A stretch of 34,403 bases of DNA from Isosphaeraceae bacterium (GCA_025356475.1 JANXSX010000082.1:1-34403); one strand, 5' to 3'; positions 13,741 to 22,944 are shown, numbered from the stretch's first letter. Notes: a model not told the origin generated them from the sequence alone. Made by a program: numbers and translations.

Positions 13741-16149
13741 TTATTTCTTGGGCTCACCCACCGGGGCGGATGGAACATCGACCGGAGCAGCTCCTTCAGC
13801 AGCGGGCACCGTGGCCTTGACCGACTTTAGGAAGTCGTTCACAAACTTCTGGGAGGCCTGTTGCGAGGCCTTATCCAACTCATCTTCGGTCGGCGTCGTT
13901 ACGGAACCCTTGACCTTCTCAGCCTCGAGTAGTTCCTTGCGGATCTCATCCATCGCTTTGGGAGGTGCTGCGGTCGTGGGTGGTTGCCAAGCGAACTGGA
14001 TCAAGAAGTTGGTACGCGTCAGAGTGGTCTGAGCCTTCTTGGTGGCATCTCCCCCCATCCCGGGTCCGCCTCCCATCATTCCGCCAGCTCCGGCCATCCC
14101 AGCTCCACCCATCCCAGGTCCGCCCATCATCATTCCCTCGCCGCCCATAGCCCGACCTCGTCCGCCACCTGCACCAGAACCAGATCCAGAACCACCAGGG
14201 CCACCGGCACCTCCCATCATCCCGATCATCCCTTCCATACCGCCGGCGGCTCCACCTTCTGCCGAAGCAGGAGCGCTGGCCCGAGCAAGAATCGGAACGC
14301 CGCTGGCGAGGTTATTGGTGCTGGCACCAGCCTCGGTCGTCCAGCCCTTCTCGATAGTCATCCAGGCGGGATCGACGTGATGGACGCCAAATTGGCGCAA
14401 CTCGGGTGAGAGCAACGGCGGCATGATCTTCTTGACCATGAAGTCATAAGGACCGAGCTTCCACGTGACGCCCGCCTTGCGATCTTCGGCCGAGGGATTT
14501 GGGTTGTAGTAATGGCCGGTGACCTGAACCACCCAACCCGCCCCTTCCGGGGCTTTCTCTCGATCGAGCGGATGCATAAACTTTTTGAAGTCAGGATCGA
14601 GCAACGCAAACCAGCCCGTATTGAGGTCTTCTCGCCACACCGGTTTGATTGCGTCGATATGAACTGTGAGAGCTTGAAGCTTGGGACGGTCCGCCGTCTT
14701 GGCCGGGTCGAGCTTGGGCTTGATCGACGGATCGAGCAAAGGATTGTAGATGTAAGCGTTCAAAATCTTGAGGAATTGGGGCCATTTCGCACGTTCGGTG
14801 TCGTCGACGATCAACGACTTCCCTTCTTCGAATTTGGAGTTCCACTCGGTCTTGGCGGTCTCGAAGGCTGCCTTGTAATCCGATCCGTTCTTGGAAGTGG
14901 ATTTGGCAGCTTCGGTCGCCAGCTTGAATGCCGTTGTGTCGACCTTCGCAAGCACCTTGTATTCGCCCAGGAACAGGGCGGCACACCCGAGCATCATCAA
15001 CGCCGATGCGGCAAGAACCCATGGCTTCTTGCGACGGATCATCCGAACTTTCTCGATCTCGGGAGGGAGCAAGTTCGTCCGTAACGCACTCTTGCCTAGC
15101 CCCTGTAGAGCCAGCCCATAAGCAACGGCGAACGAGGCCAGATTCTCTTGGAACTGAGGGGCGTTCTTCACATCGTCGCCAACGAGTCTGGGGAAGGCCT
15201 CAACCTTCTCGACCTCGTGGGTCAAATTCTGCTGGAGGAACTTCTGAAGGCCGGGTAGCTTGAATCCGTTACCCAGGCCAATCACCTTGGTGATCTTCGC
15301 TGTGCGGTTAACGCTGGAATAGAAGCCAATCGAACGGTTGATTTCGGCGGAGAAGTCGTTAAAGACCCCTCGCATGGCTGTAAAGATCGCGCGGGGATCT
15401 GGAGCCTTGGTGGCGTTACGCTTCAGGTGCTCAGCCTTCGCAAAGGTCTGCTTGAGCTCCTTCGTAAGAGCACGCGTGAAGTGGTTGCCACCGATAGGGA
15501 CGTTTCTCTGCCAGATCCGAACGCCATCGGTGATGATCAGGTCGGTGTTGTCCGCACCAATGTCGATAAGAACAACAGAGCCATCGACGTTATTGCCTTT
15601 GATCAGGTCGAAGGTGACATAGTTGTAGAGGGCGATCGGTGCCATCTGGACGACGTCGACTTCAATTCCCGCCACACGAAGCGGCAGAATCGCTCGATTG
15701 ATTTGATCGCGTTTCATCGCGAACAGACCAACCTCAGCCATCATGAAGTCCTCGTCGGCGTCCTCGTCATCGCCGCCAATCTGCTGGTACGACCAGATGA
15801 CCTCTTCTAAGGCGAACGGAATCTGCTGCCGAGCTTCGAACTTGACGATGTCCGGGATCCGCTTCTTCTCGACCGGCGGAAGCTTGATAAACTTGACCAG
15901 GCCGGCTTGTCCGGGGACCGCAATCGCGACCTTGCACCCCTTGAGATCGTTCCGATCCATGAACGTCTCAAGCGCCTCACGGACCAGGCTATCTGGCTCA
16001 GCGTCGGGTTGACTGAGGATCTTGGGATACTCGATGAAGTCGAATGCCTCGGCAACAACTTGGTCGTTGCTCTCGCCGGGGACGAGTTTGAGCGCTTTGA
16101 GCGCGGCCTGGCCGATGTCGATCGCCCAGACGGCCTGGATCTTGGCCAT
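13741..16149 (-). CDS. pilM: PilM-PilN-like fusion protein of a type IV pilus/type II secretion-like system
   Basis: 802 residues. Residues 1-350 are a PilM-type actin-like ATPase fold: AVWAIDIGQAALKALKL (phosphate 1 loop), VAIAVPGQAGLVKFIKLPP, VVLIDIGADNTDLIITDG (second loop) and KVIGLGNGFKLPGLQKFL. A typical PilM ends here. This one continues with LRTNLLPPE (Asn359), the conserved N-terminal motif with which PilN binds PilM, then a membrane helix (about 376-395) and a periplasmic domain to about 620. A Gly/Met-rich stretch (about 630-710) and a helical C-terminus follow. So PilN-like parts appear fused in one chain. AAGGAG stands eight bases before ATG 16149. It is first in the operon with the PilO-like and third genes. 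PilM identity is firm; the PilN reading is inference from motif and topology. Confidence 0.88.
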   Translation of the reverse strand: MAKIQAVWAIDIGQAALKALKLVPGESNDQVVAEAFDFIEYPKILSQPDAEPDSLVREALETFMDRNDLKGCKVAIAVPGQAGLVKFIKLPPVEKKRIPDIVKFEARQQIPFALEEVIWSYQQIGGDDEDADEDFMMAEVGLFAMKRDQINRAILPLRVAGIEVDVVQMAPIALYNYVTFDLIKGNNVDGSVVLIDIGADNTDLIITDGVRIWQRNVPIGGNHFTRALTKELKQTFAKAEHLKRNATKAPDPRAIFTAMRGVFNDFSAEINRSIGFYSSVNRTAKITKVIGLGNGFKLPGLQKFLQQNLTHEVEKVEAFPRLVGDDVKNAPQFQENLASFAVAYGLALQGLGKSALRTNLLPPEIEKVRMIRRKKPWVLAASALMMLGCAALFLGEYKVLAKVDTTAFKLATEAAKSTSKNGSDYKAAFETAKTEWNSKFEEGKSLIVDDTERAKWPQFLKILNAYIYNPLLDPSIKPKLDPAKTADRPKLQALTVHIDAIKPVWREDLNTGWFALLDPDFKKFMHPLDREKAPEGAGWVVQVTGHYYNPNPSAEDRKAGVTWKLGPYDFMVKKIMPPLLSPELRQFGVHHVDPAWMTIEKGWTTEAGASTNNLASGVPILARASAPASAEGGAAGGMEGMIGMMGGAGGPGGSGSGSGAGGGRGRAMGGEGMMMGGPGMGGAGMAGAGGMMGGGPGMGGDATKKAQTTLTRTNFLIQFAWQPPTTAAPPKAMDEIRKELLEAEKVKGSVTTPTEDELDKASQQASQKFVNDFLKSVKATVPAAEGAAPVDVPSAPVGEPKK

Positions 16150-16694
16150 GCGGTCACTCCTTGGTCAGATCAATCGAGGACAAGACGAGTCGGTCGAGTA
16201 AGCAGACCGTTTCCTCCGGGTGTCGGGCACCCAGAGGACGGCCATCGGATTCGTTCGAAGTAACAAAGCGGAAGGAAACCTACGTGTCAGACGGCGAAGC
16301 GGGGACAACCCGACCTTGCAAAAGAACTTTGCGGGGGTGAATACCCCAAGGTCAAGCCGAGCCCAAGACCTGCAAGCTATCACAGGGAGACGTCTGGTTC
16401 AACGCAACCGCCACGATCAAGGACTGTCGTGCGGATCCTCTCACCACGTCACTTCATTGGACGAACGCCAGTAGGGAAAGTTCCCAAGCCTGTCCGAATT
16501 CCCTGAGAGTCACCCCACGAGCACGGACCTCGAACCCAGGAAGGCGTCGAAGTTTACCACACCGTTGGTCGCGGGGACGGCATAGAGCCTTGGCCGATCT
16601 TGGCAGGTCCTGATCGACCGTGTTAGTATCAGTGTCCGGGCCGGGATCTCGGTGTCCCATCGCGCGCGGCTATCGATCGAAGGAGTCTTTCCTC
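16150..16694. other. Divergent intergenic region between pilM and the TPR gene
   Basis: 545 bases with no convincing gene. Near its right end lies the TPR-gene promoter (16600-16629). A short perfect hairpin GGGGT-GAAT-ACCCC sits in the middle, around 16334-16350. I found no clear promoter for pilM on the minus strand and no tRNA or known RNA motif. Confidence 0.5.
16600..16629 (+). promoter_or_regulatory. Sigma-70 type promoter for the TPR gene
   Basis: TTGGCA (16600-16605) and TAGTAT (16624-16629) with an 18-base spacer. Expected start near 16636, 59 bases before the ATG at 16695. Confidence 0.5.
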
Positions 16695-19052
16695 ATGCGA
16701 CGACCGCTTCGACTCCTCTCAGCAGCCTTGCTGAGCCTCCCCATCGTTATTCCCGCCAGATCCGCCTCTGCGGATGGACCGATCGAGAAACCCAGCAATG
16801 GGTCGAAGCAGTCGATCCTCAAAGAACTGTTCGACCAGGAGATAGGTCAGGACCAGCCCCAGCCATTCGTCCCGACCAAGCCAAGAAGCCTCGCAGACGG
16901 CAAACGGCTCGAAGCTCTACAACTCTTTACCTCAGCCCGGGCCATGGAGGAGAATCGACGCTTCCGCGAGGCGGTCGAACTCCTAGAAAAGGCACAGCTC
17001 GCTGATCCCGACTCGTTGCCGATCCTCCGTCGATTGAGTCAACTGTTGCTCATCCTCCGGAAAGATGACCAAGCCATCGCCTTCAGCCGCAAGGTCCTCC
17101 AAGCTGATCCGGGTGACACCGCGACTCTGGAACAACTCGTCCGCTTCTATGTGACTCGTAAGAATACGCCGCTCGAAGCGGAGAGTCTGCTTAAGGAGAT
17201 CCTGGCCAACCCAAAGCTGGAGGGGAAACCGGGCGCTGTCCTGCTTGCCAATCATGAGTTGGGCAAGCTATACGCTGGGGCCCTTAACCGTCCTGAAGAC
17301 GCCGCAGTCTGCTTCGCCAAAGTGGTCACCGCGCTCGACGATAAGACAGCCAACAAAGTCTCACCCGCCGACTTGAAACGCATCCTGGGTGCCGGCGAGG
17401 CTAATACGTATCTCCTCTACGCCCAAGTCTTTCTAGCCGCCAAGAAGCCCGATCTCGCAATTGTTGCCCTCCAGCGAGGTCTCGTCTACGACCCAGATCA
17501 TCCGATCTTGCCGTTGGTCTTGGCCGAGACTCTCCTTGAGACCGATCAGGCCAGGCTGGCACTGCCTCTCATCGAAGGGTTCATGAAGCGTCAGCCCCAG
17601 GGGCGTGAGGTTTACGACCTCCTCATCACGACCCTCAAGACTTTGAACCGCGATGCAGAGATCGTCCCTCGGCTAAAACGAGCCGCCGAGCTCGACTCGA
17701 AGAACCTGACCCTTCAGTATGCTCTCGCCGAGCAGTACAAGCTTTCCGGTCAGGCAGAGATGGCTAGCGCCCTCTACCGGAAGCTAATGGACCAACAGCC
17801 CGATATTCGGGGCTTCCCTCCGCTCTTTACAACCTTGCTCAAGGCCAAGAAGACTGAAGAACTGCTCAAACTCATGGAGTCCGCCTTCAAGCAATTGGGC
17901 CGACTCGAAGCCATGAAAGAGCAGATGGACGCCCTTGTCGCCGACTCCGATTATACGGACCAGGTGCTTGATACCGGCCTAAAAATGCTCTCGGGCGATC
18001 CGCCATTGCTTGGCCAGCAGTCCTGGCTCCTTCTTCTCAAGATCGCCACCGAGGCTGAGAAGCTGGACAAGCTTATCTCGATCCAACACCTATTCCTGGC
18101 CAAGTTCCCCAGCGTCCCTGCCTATCACGAAGTGGCGATGACCCAGGCGCGGTTGGGGAAATACGAAGAGGCTGCTGGTACTCTCGATGAGCTGATCCAG
18201 AAGTTCCCAAACGAACGGACCGCGGGCATTCTGAAGTTCCTGGGGCAACTTCGCCGAGCCACCGGTAAGCTTGACGCTGCGATCGAGGCGGCTCGCGAGG
18301 CTAGAAAACTAGACCCAGCCGATAGCAAGATTGTGGAGCTGATCGCCCTCTGCCTGACCCAGAAGGGCCAGACTGACGAAGGCTTGAACCTGCTTCGCGA
18401 CACCGCAAAGCTCGATCCCACTAACTCAGACGTTCTGATCCTGATCGGCGAACTCCTTCGACAGGCGGGCAAAGATCAAGAAGCACTAGCCCAGTTGAAT
18501 TCGGTCGCAGAACGATTCGCCAATAACGATAGCGTCGTGCAACGAGCCCGGTCTACGATGTCGATCGTTTACACCGGTCTTGGTGACTTCGCCAAGGCCG
18601 AGGCCGAACTCGAGATCCTGCTAGCGCGGACGCCAGATGACGCGGGGGTCAATAATGACCTTGGTTATCTCTATGCAGACCAAGGCAAGAACCTCGAGAA
18701 GGCCGAGGTGATGGTCCGCAAAGCCATTGATGCCGAGCCCGACAACTTCTCTTACCTGGATAGCCTGGGCTGGGTTCTCTTCAAGAGGGGTAAGGTTGAG
18801 GAATCGCTCGTCCCTCTTCAGCGTTCACTCAAACTGATGGATCGTCCCGACGCCACGATCCAAGATCATCTTGGAGATGTCCACTTCGCTCTCAAAGACT
18901 TCACCAAGGCCAGGGCTTCCTGGGAAGCAGCTCACGCGATCGCGATCACAATGACGCCCCCCGATAAGAAGGCGGGCGACATCAAGAAGAAGCTGGATTC
19001 GCTCGAAAAGCTAGGGGTCAGCCCGAAGGCCTCCACCGGCAAGAACCCGTAA
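16695..19052 (+). CDS. Exported tetratricopeptide-repeat protein
   Basis: 785 residues. A signal peptide (MRRPLRLLSAALLSLPIVIP, cleavage near ARSASA) is followed almost entirely by TPR helices. Typical units are FREAVELLEKAQLADPDSLP, DQAIAFSRKVLQADPGD, DAAIEAAREARKLDPADSK and KAEAELEILLARTPDDAGVN; I estimate at least ten. The last part contains NDLGYLYADQGKNLEKAE and YLDSLGWVLFKRGKVEES, a pattern common in large TPR proteins. GAAGGAG is eight bases before ATG 16695; a longer frame from 16620 adds non-signal residues. It is divergent from the pilus-type operon, so a periplasmic scaffold role for that system is possible but unproven. Confidence 0.85.
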   Translation: MRRPLRLLSAALLSLPIVIPARSASADGPIEKPSNGSKQSILKELFDQEIGQDQPQPFVPTKPRSLADGKRLEALQLFTSARAMEENRRFREAVELLEKAQLADPDSLPILRRLSQLLLILRKDDQAIAFSRKVLQADPGDTATLEQLVRFYVTRKNTPLEAESLLKEILANPKLEGKPGAVLLANHELGKLYAGALNRPEDAAVCFAKVVTALDDKTANKVSPADLKRILGAGEANTYLLYAQVFLAAKKPDLAIVALQRGLVYDPDHPILPLVLAETLLETDQARLALPLIEGFMKRQPQGREVYDLLITTLKTLNRDAEIVPRLKRAAELDSKNLTLQYALAEQYKLSGQAEMASALYRKLMDQQPDIRGFPPLFTTLLKAKKTEELLKLMESAFKQLGRLEAMKEQMDALVADSDYTDQVLDTGLKMLSGDPPLLGQQSWLLLLKIATEAEKLDKLISIQHLFLAKFPSVPAYHEVAMTQARLGKYEEAAGTLDELIQKFPNERTAGILKFLGQLRRATGKLDAAIEAAREARKLDPADSKIVELIALCLTQKGQTDEGLNLLRDTAKLDPTNSDVLILIGELLRQAGKDQEALAQLNSVAERFANNDSVVQRARSTMSIVYTGLGDFAKAEAELEILLARTPDDAGVNNDLGYLYADQGKNLEKAEVMVRKAIDAEPDNFSYLDSLGWVLFKRGKVEESLVPLQRSLKLMDRPDATIQDHLGDVHFALKDFTKARASWEAAHAIAITMTPPDKKAGDIKKKLDSLEKLGVSPKASTGKNP

Positions 19053-19119
19053 ACCCTTCTCTTCTGCTCCTTCGATCTGACCGATCGATTGCAATGCACC
19101 GTCAGGAAAGGTCTGCAAC

Positions 19120-19863
19120 ATGGCAGGGCATTCTCACTCGGCAAACATCGCCCATCGTAAAGGGACCGTCGACGGTAAGCGAGCGAGGCTCTTTACCAAG
19201 CTCTGCCGAGCCATCTATGTGGCCGCACGCATGGGGGGTGCCGACCCCGACTCGAACCTGAGACTTCGTTACGCGATCGATAAGGCTCGGTCCTATTCCT
19301 GCCCCAAGGACAACATCGAGCGGTCGATCAAGAAGGGGACGGGCGAACTCGCCGCTGAGAATTACGAAGACATCATGTACGAAGGATACGGACCTGGTGG
19401 GGTCGCCGTCATGTGCGATGTCCTCACTGACAATCGTAACCGGACCGCAGGCGACCTCCGAAAAGCCTTTGAAGTCTGCGGCGGGAACCTCGGTGCCTCG
19501 GGTTGCGTTAGCTACCTCTTCAGCTACAAGGGGATCTTCCTCGTCGAGGCCAAGACGATCGCCGAAGACACGCTGATGGAGATCGCTCTCGAAGCCGGCG
19601 CTGATGACATGCAGCAGGTTGAGGACTACTTCGAGATCACCTGCGACCCCAAAGTCTTCGACTCGGTTCGGAAAGCTCTAGAAGCCCAAAAGGTCGCAGT
19701 CGACGCCGCTGAGAACCGATACATCCCAGCCAATACGGTCGAACTCGACGCCGACAACGCCAAGCGGATGATTCGACTCCGTGATATTCTGGACGAGAAC
19801 GACGATGTTCAGAACATCTACGCTAACGACATTATCCCCGACGAATTCCTGGAATCCGCGTAA
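19120..19863 (+). CDS. yebC: YebC/PmpR family protein
   Basis: 247 residues, full length for the family. The N-terminus MAGHSHSANIAHRKGTVDGK matches the family start MAGHSKWANI-x-HRK, except that the usual Lys-Trp is His-Ser. PKDNIERSIKKGTGE and GYGPGGVAVMCDVLTDNRNRT are hallmark segments. Long annotated as a transcriptional regulator; more recent work on the family points to relief of ribosome stalling at proline runs, so the regulator label should be used with care. That latter role would fit a genome with Pro-rich proteins such as those seen here. It lies 67 bases after the TPR gene and 110 before dapL, possibly co-transcribed. Confidence 0.95.
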   Translation: MAGHSHSANIAHRKGTVDGKRARLFTKLCRAIYVAARMGGADPDSNLRLRYAIDKARSYSCPKDNIERSIKKGTGELAAENYEDIMYEGYGPGGVAVMCDVLTDNRNRTAGDLRKAFEVCGGNLGASGCVSYLFSYKGIFLVEAKTIAEDTLMEIALEAGADDMQQVEDYFEITCDPKVFDSVRKALEAQKVAVDAAENRYIPANTVELDADNAKRMIRLRDILDENDDVQNIYANDIIPDEFLESA

Positions 19864-19973
19864 ACTGTCGCGTGGTGATAGCCAAGCCTCAAACACAGTT
19901 CAAACAGTTCTGTGAACTTCACCCCTCCCTCATCGATATCGATCACAATCTCCGAGCGAGTCAGGATTCTCAG

Positions 19974-21146
19974 ATGGCGACCACCCCATTTATCAAGTCC
20001 GATCGTCTTCAGAAGCTCCCTCCTTATCTCTTTGCGGAGATCGATAAAAAGAAGAAAGCAGCGATCGCCGCAGGTCGAGATATCATCAATTTGGGGGTCG
20101 GCGACCCCGATCGTCCCACCCCGGAACCGATCATCCGCAGCCTTCAACGAAGCGTCGAAGTCCCCGCTTACCATCAGTATGCTCTCGATCAAGGCGCTCC
20201 CGAGCTCCGCCAATCGATCGCCACTTTCATGAAGAAGCGTTACTCTGTTGACCTCGATCCGGCGAATGAGATCCTCCCGCTGATCGGTTCAAAGGAAGGT
20301 ATCGCGCACTTCCCGTTCGCAGTCCTCAATCCTGGCGACATCGCTCTTGTCCCGGACCCCTGTTACCCTGTCTATCGATCAAGCACCATGTTCGCGGGTG
20401 CCGATGTCTACACGATGCCCCTACTACGTGAGAACGGGTTTCTGCCTGATCTCGACGCCATTCCTGCCGATGTCTACCACCGAGCCCGACTGCTCTTCCT
20501 CAACTACCCCAACAATCCAACCGGGGCGATTGCCGATCTGGCATTTTATGAGAAGGTTGTCGCCCTGGCCAAGCAACACAATCTGGTGATCGCCCAAGAC
20601 GCGGCCTACAACGAGATGGCCTACGACCGCCCGGCCCCCAGTATCTTGGAAATACCAGGTGCGAAGGACGTGGTTGTCGAGTTCCACTCGCTCTCCAAGA
20701 CCTTCAATATGACCGGTTGGCGTGTCGGTTTCGCAGTCGGCGGAGCCCCTCTCATCAGCGCACTTGGGCAAGTCAAAGCCAACACGGACTCAGGGATTTT
20801 CACGGCGATCCAGTTCGCCGGCAAAACGGCTCTTGACGAATACGACACGATCACGCCACCGATCCGGGCTCTCTATCGCGAGCGCCGCGACGCGTTTGTG
20901 ACGGCGATGAAGGGGATCGGTTGGGATGTCTCCACACCTCCGGCAACGTTCTATATGTGGATTTCTTGTCCCAAGGGTTACACATCCAGTGACCTATGCG
21001 CCAAGCTCTTGGACGAAGCGAATGTGGTGACAACGCCCGGTATTGGGTTCGGCAAGAGCGCGGAGGGTTACATCCGAGCCGCTCTCACCGTTGAGACTCC
21101 GCGACTGCTCGAAGCGGTGGCGCGAATCGGCAAGCTTAGCCTTTGA
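19974..21146 (+). CDS. dapL: LL-diaminopimelate aminotransferase (class I PLP aminotransferase)
   Basis: 390-residue PLP enzyme of fold type I. It probably converts tetrahydrodipicolinate and glutamate to LL-diaminopimelate for lysine and peptidoglycan synthesis. It opens with RLQKLPPYLFAEIDKKK and INLGVGDPDRPTP, both typical of DapL. The Asn/PLP region reads FLNYPNNPTGA. The Schiff-base lysine is in SLSKTFNMTGWRVGF. The C-terminal substrate Arg region is GYIRAALTVE. ATG 19974 is chosen because the homologous start MATTPFIKSDRLQKLPP and an AGGA site eight bases upstream agree; the longer frame from 19872 does not look like a DapL N-terminus. The aminotransferase call is certain; DapL over other aspartate-type aminotransferases is likely, because planctomycetes and chlamydiae use this route. 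Confidence 0.88.
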   Translation: MATTPFIKSDRLQKLPPYLFAEIDKKKKAAIAAGRDIINLGVGDPDRPTPEPIIRSLQRSVEVPAYHQYALDQGAPELRQSIATFMKKRYSVDLDPANEILPLIGSKEGIAHFPFAVLNPGDIALVPDPCYPVYRSSTMFAGADVYTMPLLRENGFLPDLDAIPADVYHRARLLFLNYPNNPTGAIADLAFYEKVVALAKQHNLVIAQDAAYNEMAYDRPAPSILEIPGAKDVVVEFHSLSKTFNMTGWRVGFAVGGAPLISALGQVKANTDSGIFTAIQFAGKTALDEYDTITPPIRALYRERRDAFVTAMKGIGWDVSTPPATFYMWISCPKGYTSSDLCAKLLDEANVVTTPGIGFGKSAEGYIRAALTVETPRLLEAVARIGKLSL

Positions 21147-21194
21147 AGGAGCAGGGGGGCATCGCTCAGTTCGACGGTCTCGATAAGGTGAGCG

Positions 21195-22289
21195 ATGCCC
21201 AGCCATCAAAAGCCAAAGCCAGCTCTCATCGCGATTGGGAGCAACTTGGGAGAACGCCGAGCCACAATTGACTACGCCGTCGATCGGCTCGGTCGCCTTG
21301 CCCTGACCCGCCTCGAAAAGGTTTCCCGATACCATGAGACCGAACCCATCGGTGGACCGACAGGGCAGGGGCCATTCCTCAACGCTTGTGCTTTGCTAGC
21401 CACGAGCCTTACTTCCATCGAACTCTTCGGTGAACTTCAAAAGATCGAGAACGACGCAGGACGCACACGAATCGTCCATTGGGGCGAGCGGACGCTCGAC
21501 CTCGACCTTATCCTTTATTCTGACGCGATCATCCAATCCGAGGGGTTGGTGGTCCCCCATCCTCGCATGGCTCACCGATCCTTCGTGCTCGAGCCCGCCG
21601 CAGAGATTGCCGGCACGATGGTCGATCCGTGGACGCGACGAACAATTCGAGATCTCCGCGATAATCTGAGCCGCCGACCTAAATACCTTGCCTTAGTAGC
21701 GCCTATTGGACCCCGGCGAGATCAACTTGTTGCAGACTTGGCGTCCTCGCTGCATGCATCACTCCTGGCTGGCGAACGCTCAGGAGGAGATAGTCTCACG
21801 CAGGCTGGCCCCACCTCCTCTTCTACAACAGAGCTGCATGACCAATTCGCCGAAGCATCGCAGTCGTTAAGCCTTGAGCGATGGCCCAAGTCGGACACCT
21901 GGGTTGTGAGCGACTTCTGGATTGATCAGTTCTATATTTCTGCTCAGCTTCAATTTGCCTCCAACACTTGCCGGTTGTTGCCATTCCGCGACCGATTCCT
22001 TACAGGCAGGTCGAACCTGCTCCAACCGACGCTTGTCGCATTTTGGGACCCTCCTGAACTAACCTGGAATCAAGACTCAGCCAATGTTCAACCGCACCCC
22101 GAACAGGTTGAATTGCAAGATCTGGGCATCCAGTCCCTGACTAATAGCTGGCGACGGTTGCGTCGGGCATATTATGACTATCGTGAGACGATTCCGTGTC
22201 GGGACCCTGTCCTGATCATTTCTTCTCCTGACCGTGAACAGGTATTGGCTGAGATCCTGTCGGCCTGTCGTTCATCCTCAATACATTGA
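21195..22289 (+). CDS. folK: HPPK (FolK) fused to a degenerate deoxynucleoside-kinase-like domain
   Basis: 364 residues. Residues about 8-150 are 6-hydroxymethyl-7,8-dihydropterin pyrophosphokinase (folate synthesis): ALIAIGSNLGER, GPFLNACALL, WGERTLDLDLILYSD and VPHPRMAHRSFVLEPAAEIA are the family motifs. A normal FolK ends there. The remaining ~200 residues follow the layout of a deoxynucleoside kinase: KYLALVAPIG at the P-loop position (about 162-172), WVVSDFWIDQFYISAQLQF at the DRS-like region, LLQPTLVAFWDPPEL where kinases have the Asp-Ala-Pro-Pro strand, and a final helix and strand. The P-loop GPIGxGKT has become APIGPRRD (169-176), losing the phosphate-binding Lys and Ser/Thr, so kinase activity is unlikely. 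It begins 48 bases after dapL and ends 62 before smpB. Confidence 0.88.
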   Translation: MPSHQKPKPALIAIGSNLGERRATIDYAVDRLGRLALTRLEKVSRYHETEPIGGPTGQGPFLNACALLATSLTSIELFGELQKIENDAGRTRIVHWGERTLDLDLILYSDAIIQSEGLVVPHPRMAHRSFVLEPAAEIAGTMVDPWTRRTIRDLRDNLSRRPKYLALVAPIGPRRDQLVADLASSLHASLLAGERSGGDSLTQAGPTSSSTTELHDQFAEASQSLSLERWPKSDTWVVSDFWIDQFYISAQLQFASNTCRLLPFRDRFLTGRSNLLQPTLVAFWDPPELTWNQDSANVQPHPEQVELQDLGIQSLTNSWRRLRRAYYDYRETIPCRDPVLIISSPDREQVLAEILSACRSSSIH

Positions 22290-22351
22290 CCAGTTGCGAT
22301 ACCCGGGTCTAGAATCCGCCGAGTCTGATCCGCCTGGGAGGCCATCCGTCC

Positions 22352-22849
22352 ATGTCCAAGAATACGGGGAAATCCAAAGCTAAGGGGAAAGACGAGGGCT
22401 CCGGCATCAAGGTCGTTGCCCGGAATAGGCGGGCTCGATTCGAGTTCGAGCTGCTCGAGTCCGTTGAGGCAGGGATCGTTTTGACGGGAACCGAAGTGAA
22501 AAGTCTCCGGATCGGCAAGGCGTCCCTCGAAGAAGCCTACGCAGGTCTGGACCACGACGAAGTCTGGCTCTACGGCTGTGATATCCCTGAGTATCTCCAA
22601 GCCAACCGTATGAATCATAAACCCAAGAGGCCGCGCAAGTTACTCCTCCACCGAACCCAGATCGACAAGCTCGATGCCAAGACCTCCGACCGTGGAATTA
22701 CGATCGTCCCGCTCCAAATTTACTTCAAGGACGGAATGGCCAAGGTCGAGATCTGCCTCGCCAAGGGGAAGAAACTCCACGACAAGCGTGAGTCAATGAA
22801 GAAACAAGACGCCAAACGTGAGATCGATCGAGCCCTCCGTCAACGATGA
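22352..22849 (+). CDS. smpB: SsrA-binding protein SmpB
   Basis: 165-residue trans-translation partner that binds tmRNA and carries it to stalled ribosomes. After a Lys-rich N-terminal extension of about 17 residues come the family motifs: [29 protein letters not shown], then [22 protein letters not shown] (shown here only to mark the region), [11 protein letters not shown] and [17 protein letters not shown]. The C-terminal tail after [13 protein letters not shown] is the part that mimics mRNA in the entry channel. GGGAGG lies about 12 bases before the ATG. It is directly followed by ssrA in the same direction, so both components of the system are neighbours. Confidence 0.97.
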   Translation: MSKNTGKSKAKGKDEGSGIKVVARNRRARFEFELLESVEAGIVLTGTEVKSLRIGKASLEEAYAGLDHDEVWLYGCDIPEYLQANRMNHKPKRPRKLLLHRTQIDKLDAKTSDRGITIVPLQIYFKDGMAKVEICLAKGKKLHDKRESMKKQDAKREIDRALRQR

Positions 22850-22880
22850 GCTTGAGAACCTTGCAAACTTGCAGGCCAAC

Positions 22881-22908
22881 TTGATTCTGGGATCTTAGCC
22901 TTTATACT
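22881..22908 (+). promoter_or_regulatory. ssrA promoter
   Basis: TTGATT (22881-22886) and TATACT (22903-22908), 16-base spacer. Transcription is expected near 22915, about 30 bases before the mature tmRNA 5' end. In between, a perfect hairpin CCGATCA-GTAA-TGATCGG (22917-22934) forms in the precursor leader and should be removed by RNase P processing. Confidence 0.65.
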
Positions 22909-22944
22909 ATTGATTACCGATCAGTAATGATCGGCCTGGCAATC

